Shown: piece after piece, positions 10,201 to 16,794 of the stretch
How positions within the stretch are numbered: position 1 is the first letter of the stretch
Layout of the letters: each line of letters opens with the position of its first letter
Source: Pseudomonas sp. MWU13-2100
GTDB lineage: Bacteria; Pseudomonadota; Gammaproteobacteria; Pseudomonadales; Pseudomonadaceae
Assembly (NCBI RefSeq): GCF_023242365.1
Contig: NZ_JALLIX010000020.1
Location: 43,811-107,810, forward strand
Length of the DNA: 64,000 bases
Direction of reading: 5' to 3'
The notes under the pieces: model-generated
What the model saw: the letters and a program-made list of their open reading frames with translations, nothing else
Databases searched by the model: none
Told to the model about the DNA's origin: nothing
Position numbers and translations under genes: made by a program

Positions 10201-10854
10201 GATGGCGATGCCTTCGCTGGTATGAACGTCGCCATATTGGTCCACGCCTCGACTGCCTTTGCCGACAATCTGGCCGCCGTTATGGATCTCGGCGCTCGTC
10301 TTGATCCGGATGCCATCGCCGTCGGCGTCCAGGGCGACTGCATCGCCCGTTAAGCTGCTGTAGTTGGTGATCTTGCCACTGCCCGCGGAGTGGAAAGCTG
10401 CGCCGTTGAGTCCGCTCACCCGATCCCGGTTTATAAGCTCTCCCTGGCCTCGAGTACTGACGCCGTGACGCCCGCCCGTGACGACTTTGTTGTTGATCAC
10501 GGCGACATCACTTGCCCCCAGTTCTATGCCGTCATGTTGTTCACTGGTGACCTTCCCGTCGTTGACGATGCGGCCGGTGCTGCGTCCGCTGAGCTTGATG
10601 GCGCTTCCGGTAATCGCTTGGATCTCGCCGTCACGATGATTGGTGTAGTCGACTGATGCGCCGCTCAGCGTGATCGCGTCACCCTTGGTGGCGTGCAGGC
10701 TGCTGGTATTCATGACGGCCAGGCGAGCGCTGGCGCGATCCTGTTCACTGGCGGCTGAAGAGGTGCCAATGGGGCTGGCTTGTGTGTCCCGCAGGATGAT
10801 AGTGGTCAGTGCCAGCGTGATAGCGAGTGCTAGACGATGAGGGGTAGGGGGCAT
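7270..10854 (-). CDS. Autotransporter with beta-helix-type passenger
   Basis: A 1194-residue type Va secretion protein. The N-terminus (MPPTPHRLALAITLALTTII ... ASP) is a signal peptide. Residues about 50-700 are a passenger of short repeated strands rich in G, N and D (ITNYSSL, VINNKVV, LENNGTI, ITGSG), as in parallel beta-helices. Two large homologous halves are visible: each ends with a DTLIV ... VDGG/VDGN ... FERLEVRQGSW-like block. A proline/threonine linker of repeated ITPPEPVAS units spans about 770-835. The last 280 residues are an autotransporter barrel (SRLWVQGLGN, ADWALDSEWRLGLLGG) ending in WRLTF with a terminal Phe. The barrel is homologous to that of the next gene upstream. The substrate or adhesion target is unknown. 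Confidence 0.88.
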   Translation of the reverse strand: MPPTPHRLALAITLALTTIILRDTQASPIGTSSAASEQDRASARLAVMNTSSLHATKGDAITLSGASVDYTNHRDGEIQAITGSAIKLSGRSTGRIVNDGKVTSEQHDGIELGASDVAVINNKVVTGGRHGVSTRGQGELINRDRVSGLNGAAFHSAGSGKITNYSSLTGDAVALDADGDGIRIKTSAEIHNGGQIVGKGSRGVDQYGDVHTSEGIAIGGGTIIQYAKGSISGADHGIVVSDGNQNPAQLSTTLENNGTIHGQKGFGVQFIGEQADRVTNNGLIHGGNGHALDLGGGDDTLIVQANSRFEGIVDGNTGYDQIILDSPEGGRFGDSRNFERLEVRQGSWSLSGQTPFSNGIEIFRQAQLAAQDGTGLRIEGGTHLLNRGTVTGTTAAVDSDADGLRARGRIYIDNHGRITGSGANGFDRGHRPGGDSASPRHSSEGVYLDGGRLSNHKDAEIEGQHNGILADQRTTSLLLENDGSIRGLDGFGVNLVGQFADTVINNGLISGGNGVALNLGGESDTLIVKSASQFSGWVDGGTTDDYLESFLLGANPDTPLKANDDLVVLDDAQGGSFGNSRHFERLQVRTGTWTLTSQDDFSTGAEILAHTHLINRGGILGTARVSDGASYSGNGTVGQLRVAGTLKVDPLEGAARVKEHLTLDPGATLSYGIDANGNSATVEVGGTAHLNGARLYVLAANESPANQRHTVIKAGKREGKFAEISSNLALMTAIAHYTPTQVDITYKRNEVNLEDLGNTENGQNVGGALNPWIAPPTPAPAPTPVVPSEPTTPDIDVPAITPTEPVASVPAITPPEPVASEPTITPPKPVAQKHQEIELSDQPPPQQTSADSPLHQALRYISAVEAGHALEQLSGGSNAQLRNATLSGSRQVGSSLLAALRQTEGLHAGQGSKTLQVMNGGHSRLWVQGLGNSARFDSNHGHHGLRQSTRGLLLGADWALDSEWRLGLLGGQSQSDFKGQRFTGGLDSWHAGAYALRQSGPLALRLGAVYSSHSGRTEHNLAFNGYRDRLKGDYDANSQQAFAELGYTFGAAGLSLEPFAGLGYERYHRNSFKQSGGEAALDVSAQTHGNLNSTFGLRASAITVLDNKMSLTPRLSAGWKHLYGDVDSTTEQKLAVTDRTFKVKGAALDRDSLLLEAGLDLNLSPSQRLGVGYTGEVGGNSRNHGVMGQWRLTF

Positions 10855-10886
10855 GCGTTTTCCGGCCTCGGATGGGTTCGAGACCG

Positions 10887-10947
10887 GAAATGTATCTATG
10901 TATTTAACCGATAAATGTCGGTCTTTTTACCTCTGTCAGGCGAGATA
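10887..10947 (-). promoter_or_regulatory. Upstream block shared by both autotransporter genes, copy 1
   Basis: The AT-rich block from GAAATGTATCTAT to GTC-GG-CTTTTTACC, ending in GCGAGAT, reappears with the same order at 13121-13180. It lies 33 bases before the start of the downstream autotransporter. Its conservation outside the coding region suggests a shared promoter or operator. In gene sense a -10-like TAGATACAT sits near the gene. Confidence 0.55.
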
Positions 10948-10966
10948 AGTCAGCGTATCCAAGGGA

Positions 10967-13090
10967 TTAAAAACTCATCTTCCATTGCCCCATGAGCCCG
11001 TGGGTGCGGCTGTTGTTGCCCACTTCACCGTTGTAGGCCACGCCGATGGAATGCCGGGCCGAGAGGTTGAGGTCGAGCCCGGCTTCGACGACCAGGCTGT
11101 CGCGGTCCTGGGCGATGCCTTTGGTATTGTAGGTGTTGCCGGTCACCTGATGGGTCTGGGTACTGGTGCTGTCGATGGCGCCGTACATATGTTTCCATCC
11201 GGCGCTCAGGCGCGGGGCCAGGCTCATCTTATTGTCCATGTACTTGATGCTGGCGGTGCGCAGGCCGAGGGTGGTGCTGAAGTTGTCCTGGGTCTGGGCA
11301 TCGGCTTTCAGTGCGGCTTCACCGCCTTTTTCCGTATAGCCCTTGCGTGAGTAGCGCTGGTAGCCGAGGTTGGCGAAAGGCTCGGCGCTAAGGCTGCCGC
11401 TGCCCAGGTTGTAGCCGAGTTCACCGAAGACCTGCTGGCTGTTGGCGCCGTAGTCGCCGGTGAGACGGTCCTTGTAGCCGCCGAACTCCACGTTGCGCTG
11501 GGTCTTGCCGTAGTGCTGGCTGTGGACCGCGCCGAGGCGCAAGGCCAACGGTCCGCTCTGGTGCACGGCGTAGGTGCCGAAATGCCAGCTGTCCAGGTCG
11601 CCTTCGAAGCGATCACCTTTGTGTTTCGACAGCGATTTCCCGCCCAGCAGGCCCATGCGCCATTCATCGTCCAGGGCCCAGTCGACGCCCATCACCACGC
11701 CTCGGGTGTTCTGTCCGAAGGCTTTCTGACCTTGCGGTTGATCGAAGCTGCTGGCGTTGTTCAGGGCCTGGACCCACAGGCGACTGTCGCCCGGCTTGAT
11801 CTGCGCGCGTCCTGCCAGCGAGACCTGGCCGGGGGTGTTGCCTTGCGCTGCGGGCATGCCGTTGCCGAGCTGGCGCATGGCCGCGAGGGCGCTGTTGCTC
11901 ACTTGGCCAGTACCGCTGAGCGTGGCCCGGCCCAGGTTGGCGTTGGCTGCCCCGGAAAGCTGCGCGCGGGCGTCCTTTTTCGCCGTTGCGCTCAGACTGG
12001 CGTAGGCCTTGCGCAGCGGGGATTCGACCGGCCTGGGGATTGGCCTGCTGCCGTTACCGCCTTGGCTGTCATTTGGGTCATCCGCCTGAGGCTGGCTTGG
12101 GGCGTTTTTTGCGAGTTCCGCTTGGTTGGTATTCTGTTCAGAGCTCTTTTTTTCTAGAGCATTCAGTCGCTCATCAAATTGTGCCTTTGTTTTTTCCAAA
12201 TTCTTTGCGTTCTTGGCGATGTCGCGCTTGTTGTCCGCGATGCCACTGGCGTTCTTGGCGATGTCGCGCTTGTTGTCTGCGATACCACTGGCGTTATTGG
12301 TGATGTCGCGCTTGTTGTCTGCGATGCCACTGGCATTCTTGGTGATGTCGCGCTTGTTGTCCGCGATGCCACTGGCGTTCTTGGCGATGTCGCGCTTGTT
12401 GTCTGCGATGCCACTGGCGTTCTTGGCGATGTCGCGCTTGTTGTCTGCGATGCCGTTGGCATTCTTGGCTATATCACCTTTGTTGTCTGCGATGCCGTTG
12501 GCATTCTTGGCTATATCACCTTTGTTGTCCGCAATGCCGTTCGCGTTCTTTATTATATTCTTCTTGTTGTCCGCAATGTCGTTTTCGTTATTGGCTATGC
12601 CTCTCTTATTGTTCTCAATATCGTGTTCGTTTTTTATGATATCGCTTCTACTTGGGGAGCCACTCTGATTCCCTGGTAGTTGGGAGGAATCGGATTGGCT
12701 GGAGGAGCCGCGTTCCGCCCAAACCCAATGAGTACCGTCGGCGCGCATGTGCACCGCAGTGGGAAAGCGCGGATCATCACCTGTGAAGCGGCCCAAGGTC
12801 CAAGGAGTCCCTTTCTTGTCCCACGTGGTGTCTCTCTGAAATGATTTCGGATCCACCTGGCGCATTTGGCTCAAGTCAGGGTTTGCAAGCGTGTCATCGA
12901 GGAACTGATCACGATACATAGCTTTGAGCAAAACGCTTTCTTGGAAGCTCGTGTTATTCGGCCCATTCCAATTCATATCGATAGGTCGACCGGATACCTG
13001 TGTCGATTGATCAGCCTGGGCCTGCTGACTGGCAATGACACTGGACGCCAGAGCGACTGAAACAGCGAGTCGGTGAAGGGGTGTGGACAT
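10967..13090 (-). CDS. Autotransporter with 14-residue coiled-coil repeat passenger
   Basis: A 707-residue protein. A signal peptide (MSTPLHRLAVSVALASSVIA ... AQA) is followed by about 125 residues of unique sequence and then ten 14-residue units of the form NASGIADNKRDIAK at residues 154-293. The unit has two heptads with Ile at core positions and recurring Asn, as in coiled-coil stalks of trimeric adhesins. After a low-complexity linker, residues about 425-707 form a classical, single-chain autotransporter barrel (SRLWVQALNN, MGVDWALDDEWRMGLLGG) ending WKMSF. So the stalk is of trimeric type and the barrel of monomeric type. The barrel matches that of the next gene; the passengers do not match. 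Surface exposure is expected; the ligand is unknown. Confidence 0.87.
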   Translation of the reverse strand: MSTPLHRLAVSVALASSVIASQQAQADQSTQVSGRPIDMNWNGPNNTSFQESVLLKAMYRDQFLDDTLANPDLSQMRQVDPKSFQRDTTWDKKGTPWTLGRFTGDDPRFPTAVHMRADGTHWVWAERGSSSQSDSSQLPGNQSGSPSRSDIIKNEHDIENNKRGIANNENDIADNKKNIIKNANGIADNKGDIAKNANGIADNKGDIAKNANGIADNKRDIAKNASGIADNKRDIAKNASGIADNKRDITKNASGIADNKRDITNNASGIADNKRDIAKNASGIADNKRDIAKNAKNLEKTKAQFDERLNALEKKSSEQNTNQAELAKNAPSQPQADDPNDSQGGNGSRPIPRPVESPLRKAYASLSATAKKDARAQLSGAANANLGRATLSGTGQVSNSALAAMRQLGNGMPAAQGNTPGQVSLAGRAQIKPGDSRLWVQALNNASSFDQPQGQKAFGQNTRGVVMGVDWALDDEWRMGLLGGKSLSKHKGDRFEGDLDSWHFGTYAVHQSGPLALRLGAVHSQHYGKTQRNVEFGGYKDRLTGDYGANSQQVFGELGYNLGSGSLSAEPFANLGYQRYSRKGYTEKGGEAALKADAQTQDNFSTTLGLRTASIKYMDNKMSLAPRLSAGWKHMYGAIDSTSTQTHQVTGNTYNTKGIAQDRDSLVVEAGLDLNLSARHSIGVAYNGEVGNNSRTHGLMGQWKMSF
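12212..12631 (-). repeat. Ten tandem 42-base coding repeats (coiled-coil stalk)
   Basis: Ten in-frame 42-base units encode N-x-x-G/D-I-A-D-N-K-x-D/N-I-x-K/N. The central units are nearly identical at DNA level; the first two (at the N-terminal end) and a degenerate eleventh after 12212 have diverged. Such arrays change length by slippage or recombination, so stalk length may vary among strains. Confidence 0.9.
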
Positions 13091-13120
13091 GGGATTTCGA
13101 CCTCCTGGAAATTCGAGGCC

Positions 13121-13180
13121 GAAATGTATCTATCCATGTAATCGATAAATGTCGGGCTTTTTACCCGTCTTTTGCGAGAT
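13121..13180 (-). promoter_or_regulatory. Upstream block shared by both autotransporter genes, copy 2
   Basis: Same ordered block as at 10887-10947 (GAAATGTATCTAT ... CGATAAATGTCGG-CTTTTTACC ... GCGAGAT), 30 bases before the coiled-coil autotransporter start. Differences from copy 1 cluster in the middle. The gene also has AGGAGGTC close to its ATG, a strong ribosome binding site. Confidence 0.55.
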
Positions 13181-13297
13181 ATGTCACCGGTCAGGCGACG
13201 ATTAGAGGCGTGTTTATGACTCTGTGGTCTTACGGTGGCCGCGGCGTCAGCCACCGTATTTTCAGACCGAGGGGCACTGCACTTTCAGGTTGTCCGC

Positions 13298-13969
13298 TTA
13301 ACCCCGGCACTCGACCAGGGACTTGATTTGTCCGGCCGTGGTCAGGTTTTCTTCCGACAACCACTGCTCGAACCCGGCATTCACCGTCGGCCATTCCGAA
13401 TCGATAATGCTGTACCACGCCGTGTCGCGATTCCGGCCCTTGACCACCATGTGCTGGCGGAACACGCCTTCGAATTTGAAGCCCAAACGCTCGGCCGCCG
13501 TACGCGAGCGGGCGTTGTCGTTGTTGCACTTCCATTCCAGGCGCCGGTAGCCCTGGGCGAAGACTTCCTTGGCCAGCAGGTAGACCGCCTCGGTACTTTT
13601 CGGCGAGCGCTGCATCGGTGCACCGAAGGTGACGTGGCCGATCTCGATACGGCCCTGGGCCGGGACGATCGACATCAGGCTGAGGATGCCCTGGACTTCA
13701 CCGCTGGCCTTGTCGACCACGCTGAAGAAATACGGATCGCTATTGGCCGCGTGGTTGTTCAGCCAGTCATTGAAGGCGCCGCGCTCCAGGAACGGACCAT
13801 AAGGCAGGTAGTCCCAGAGCTTGGGGTCGGCACCGGGGCCGGTCAGGGCCTGCCAGAGATCGTCGCCGTGACGGGCTGGGTCGAGCTTTTCCAGGACGAT
13901 GAAACGCCCCTCCAGACGCTGGGCCGAAGGCGCCGGCGCGCCTTTCCAGTTTGCTACGGATGTCGACAT
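13298..13969 (-). CDS. GNAT family N-acetyltransferase (RimJ/RimL-like)
   Basis: A 223-residue acetyltransferase. The core includes IEIGHVTFG, then LLAKEVFAQGYRRLEWKCNNDNARSR and AAERLGFKFEGVFRQHMV, the acetyl-CoA binding and C-terminal strand signature of RimJ/RimL-type GNAT proteins. The start at 13969 has GAGGAACC upstream; an ATG seven codons earlier is less likely. It lies 17 bases after another GNAT gene, with a PaiB-like gene before that, so the three form an operon. The acetylated substrate cannot be read from sequence. Confidence 0.88.
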   Translation of the reverse strand: MSTSVANWKGAPAPSAQRLEGRFIVLEKLDPARHGDDLWQALTGPGADPKLWDYLPYGPFLERGAFNDWLNNHAANSDPYFFSVVDKASGEVQGILSLMSIVPAQGRIEIGHVTFGAPMQRSPKSTEAVYLLAKEVFAQGYRRLEWKCNNDNARSRTAAERLGFKFEGVFRQHMVVKGRNRDTAWYSIIDSEWPTVNAGFEQWLSEENLTTAGQIKSLVECRG

Positions 13970-13986
13970 GACAGGTTCCTCGAGGC

Positions 13987-14433
13987 TCACAACGCTTGGC
14001 GAAATTGAATGAAACCAGGGCGCTCGGCAATCCGTTCGTAGAGCTGGATGGCCGTAGCGTTGGTCTCGTGGGTCAGCCAGTGCACTTTACTGCAGCCGGC
14101 CTCGGCCGCCGTGGCGTAGACATGCTCGATCAGCCGTCGTCCCAGCCCGGTTCCGCGCTGGCCTGGGGCCACGAACAGGTCCTGCAGGTAGCAGGAGTCC
14201 TGAACGCTCCAGTTCGACCGATGGTAGATGAAATGCACCAAGCCCACGGCCTTGCCGTCCTGCCAGGCGAGGGCGGCATTCGTGGTTTCGCCCGGGTCGA
14301 GCAAGCGTTGCCAGGTCGACTGGTAGACCGCCTCCGGCAGCTCGGTCTCATAGAACTTCAGATAGGCCTGCCACAGAGGGCGCCAGACGGCCTGGTCGGT
14401 GGCGCTGACCGGACGGATTTCGATGGAACTCAT
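13987..14433 (-). CDS. GNAT family N-acetyltransferase
   Basis: A 148-residue GNAT protein. DLFVAPGQRGTGLGRRLIEH is the acetyl-CoA pyrophosphate loop (motif A) and WLTHETNATAIQLYERI is the usual C-terminal region. The substrate is unknown. It sits between a PaiB-like protein and a RimJ/L-like GNAT on the same strand with gaps of 9 and 17 bases, consistent with one transcript. Confidence 0.9.
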   Translation of the reverse strand: MSSIEIRPVSATDQAVWRPLWQAYLKFYETELPEAVYQSTWQRLLDPGETTNAALAWQDGKAVGLVHFIYHRSNWSVQDSCYLQDLFVAPGQRGTGLGRRLIEHVYATAAEAGCSKVHWLTHETNATAIQLYERIAERPGFIQFRQAL

Positions 14434-14442
14434 GCTGACTCC

Positions 14443-15066
14443 TTAACGCATCAATTGGGCGAGGGCTTGATCCTGGCTGTCGGCGCTGGCCGCCAACCCT
14501 TGTTGCACACCGGCGCTGTCGGCGGCGCTGCGGTTCTGGCTGAGCTTGCGCTTGCCTTCCAGGCGCTGGATCGGCAGGGCAAAACCGACAATCGCCTTGA
14601 GCATGCTGTCGATGTACGGCGCCGGGGCGTCGGCGACTTTCCACGGCTTGTCCCGGCCGGCCTCATGGCGGTCGGTCAGGGCGCTGACCAGGTTGAGCAG
14701 GCGCTCGGCATCGTCGAACACCTCGGCCTCGCCGTAGGCATGCACGGCCACGTAGTTCCAGGTTGGTACGACCTTGCCGTGCTCGGCCTTGGACGGATAG
14801 AAGGACGGGCTGACGTAGGCATCGGCTCCCGGAAAGATCACCAGCACTTCACCGCTCTCGGCCAGTTCCTGCCACTGCGGGTTGGCCCGGGCCAGATGGC
14901 CGTAGAGCGTGCCGTTGGGACCTTGCTCGGGGCGCAGCAACAGCGGCACATGGATGGCTTGCAGGCCGAGCTTGCCATGGGTGACCAGTGTCGCCAGGCG
15001 GGTGCCTTGAATATGTTGCTGCAAGGTGAGCAGGTCTTGTTCGGAAAAGGCGCTGGGTGTGTACAT
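14443..15066 (-). CDS. FMN-binding PaiB family protein
   Basis: A 207-residue protein of the PaiB / split-barrel flavin-binding family, named in Bacillus as a negative regulator of sporulation and protease genes. Family features are the MYTPSAF start, RLATLVTHG, the LYGHLARANPQW segment and KVVPTWNYVAVHAYG. The ATG at 15066 has AAGGAA seven bases upstream. It is the first gene of a leftward operon with two GNAT genes and is divergent from a MocR regulator 90 bases away. In many genomes paiB-like genes pair with GNAT (PaiA-like) genes, as here. Confidence 0.88.
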   Translation of the reverse strand: MYTPSAFSEQDLLTLQQHIQGTRLATLVTHGKLGLQAIHVPLLLRPEQGPNGTLYGHLARANPQWQELAESGEVLVIFPGADAYVSPSFYPSKAEHGKVVPTWNYVAVHAYGEAEVFDDAERLLNLVSALTDRHEAGRDKPWKVADAPAPYIDSMLKAIVGFALPIQRLEGKRKLSQNRSAADSAGVQQGLAASADSQDQALAQLMR

Positions 15067-15156
15067 GGAAATTTTCCTTGGCGAATACCTGCATCCTAGG
15101 CAGGCTATTGGTTGGTTGTAAGAGCCATTACCGGCGATTTTCATAGGTCCAATACC

Positions 15157-16707
15157 ATGCCCAGTCCATCGTTGCCCCTGCCGTTCGACCCTGCCGGGAT
15201 CCACCTCGATCCGGCCAAGGGACTCAGTCGCCAGCTCTATCAGGCCCTGCGCCTGCGGGTACTGGACGGCCGCCTGGCCAGTGGCAGCCGCCTGCCGGCC
15301 AGTCGCGACCTGGCGAGCGCCCTGGCGATCTCCCGCAACAGTGTGGTGCGGGCCTATGACCAACTGTACGCCGAGGGCTTTATCGAAGGCCGGATCGGTG
15401 ATGGCACCTACGTCGCGCAACTGCCGGAAAAAGCCCTGCCGATCAAAAAGTTGTCCACAAAACTATCCACAGGGTTTTCAACAGGCTTACCCACAGGGTT
15501 ATCCACAAAATCGACTGAAACCGCTGGGGTTACATCCAGTAAAGTTATCCACAATCTGGCTATGGAGCGCATCGAGAGCAACCCGATGCACAAGCCACCG
15601 AGCGGTCCGCCGCGAGCTTTTCGGGTGGGGGTGCCGGCTTTCGACCTGTTTCCCTTTGGCGTCTGGGCCAAGCTGCAGGCGGCTTTCTGGCGCAAACCGG
15701 ACTTGCAGCTGCTGTGTTACGGCAACGCGGCGGGGGAAGAGCGCTTGCGCGGCCTGATCGCAGCGTACTTGCGCAGCTCCCGGGGCCTGTCCTGCACGCC
15801 TGAGCAAATTGTGATCACCAGTGGCGCGCAGCAGGGCATTAGCCTTTGTGCACAGTTGCTGGTGGACCCGGGCGATGGCGTGGCGGTGGAGAATCCCGGG
15901 TACCGGGCGGCGCGTTTGGCCTTCGCGGTGGCGGGGGCTAATCTGCATGGCGTGGCGGTGGACAACGAAGGGCTCGATTGCGCCGAACTCGCGCAATTGC
16001 AGGACTGCCGGCTGGTCTATGTGACCCCCTCCCACCAATACCCTAGCGGCGTGATCATGAGCCTGGCCCGGCGCCTGGAGTTGCTGGCCTGGGCCGAGCG
16101 CAGCGACGGCTGGATCGTCGAGGACGATTACGATGGCGAGTACCGCTACAGCGGCGCTCCGTTGGCGCCCTTGGCGGCGCTGGATCGGCAGGGGCGGGTA
16201 CTGTATGTCGGGACCTTCGGCAAGATTGCCTTTCCGGCGTTGCGTCTCGGCTATCTGGTGCTGCCGCCGACGCTGGTCGAGGCTTTTTCCCAGCGCCGCG
16301 CGCTGGATATGCGGCACTCGGAGGTCAGTACCCAGGCGGTGATGGCCGAGTTCATGGCCGCCGGGCACTTCCAGCGGCATATCCGGCGCATGCGCCGGGC
16401 CGCACTGAGTCGGCGTGACACCTTGTTGGCCCATTGGCCGGCGGCTATCCCGGGCTGTGGCGATTTGCCGGCGGTTGCCGCGGGCCTGCACCTGACGGTG
16501 CCGGTGGAGAGCCTGGCCCGGGAGCGGGAGTTGATCGCGCAGGCCGAGAGCGTCGGCGTTGAAATCAGCCCCTTGAGCAGCTACTGGATCAGCCAGCCGG
16601 AGCCGCCCGAAGACCGGCGTGCCGGCCTGGTCCTGGGGTTTGCGGCGGTACCGGAGGCGGATATCGAGTCGGCGCTGGCGCGCCTGCGCACGGCCTGGAA
16701 GCTTTAG
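15157..16707 (+). CDS. MocR family regulator (GntR helix-turn-helix + aminotransferase fold)
   Basis: A 516-residue PLP-dependent regulator. Residues about 15-85 form a GntR winged helix (SRQLYQALRLRVLDGRLASG, then ISRNSVVRAYDQL). A linker at about residues 90-135 has five four-residue repeats of K/G-L/F-S/P-T. Residues 145-516 are an aminotransferase fold, with YVTPSHQYPSG, DDYDGEYRY and the PLP-binding Lys in TFGKIAFPALRLGY. Such proteins sense PLP or amino compounds. It is divergent from the paiB/GNAT operon, its probable target. The linker DNA is unusual because the repeat reads as DnaA boxes. Confidence 0.9.
   Translation: MPSPSLPLPFDPAGIHLDPAKGLSRQLYQALRLRVLDGRLASGSRLPASRDLASALAISRNSVVRAYDQLYAEGFIEGRIGDGTYVAQLPEKALPIKKLSTKLSTGFSTGLPTGLSTKSTETAGVTSSKVIHNLAMERIESNPMHKPPSGPPRAFRVGVPAFDLFPFGVWAKLQAAFWRKPDLQLLCYGNAAGEERLRGLIAAYLRSSRGLSCTPEQIVITSGAQQGISLCAQLLVDPGDGVAVENPGYRAARLAFAVAGANLHGVAVDNEGLDCAELAQLQDCRLVYVTPSHQYPSGVIMSLARRLELLAWAERSDGWIVEDDYDGEYRYSGAPLAPLAALDRQGRVLYVGTFGKIAFPALRLGYLVLPPTLVEAFSQRRALDMRHSEVSTQAVMAEFMAAGHFQRHIRRMRRAALSRRDTLLAHWPAAIPGCGDLPAVAAGLHLTVPVESLARERELIAQAESVGVEISPLSSYWISQPEPPEDRRAGLVLGFAAVPEADIESALARLRTAWKL
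15451..15553 (+). repeat. Array of DnaA-box-like 12-mers inside the MocR gene
   Basis: Five 9-mers resembling TTATCCACA occur exactly every 12 bases at 15451, 15463, 15475, 15487 and 15499 (TTGTCCACA, CTATCCACA, TTTTCAACA, TTACCCACA, TTATCCACA). A sixth, perfect copy is at 15545. All face the same way. Two match the DnaA box exactly, three have one mismatch and one has two. The 12-base period keeps the reading frame. Confidence 0.85.
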
Positions 16708-16794
16708 TCGCGGGGCGGTATTAACCGGCTACCGCAGGCCGGAGGGTGGTCGATGATTAGGTGTTCCTGGAACCCGAAACCAGGATGAATACCC

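Noticed and set aside
12212..12631. Possible CRISPR array
   Set aside because: Units are directly adjacent 42-mers without unique spacers and encode a coiled coil in frame.
12126..12679. Plus-strand frames with 14-residue repeats (LLSAMPLAFLAMSR or VVCDATGVLGDVAL units)
   Set aside because: They only mirror the 42-base coding repeats of the minus-strand autotransporter; any frame through an in-frame tandem repeat is repetitive.
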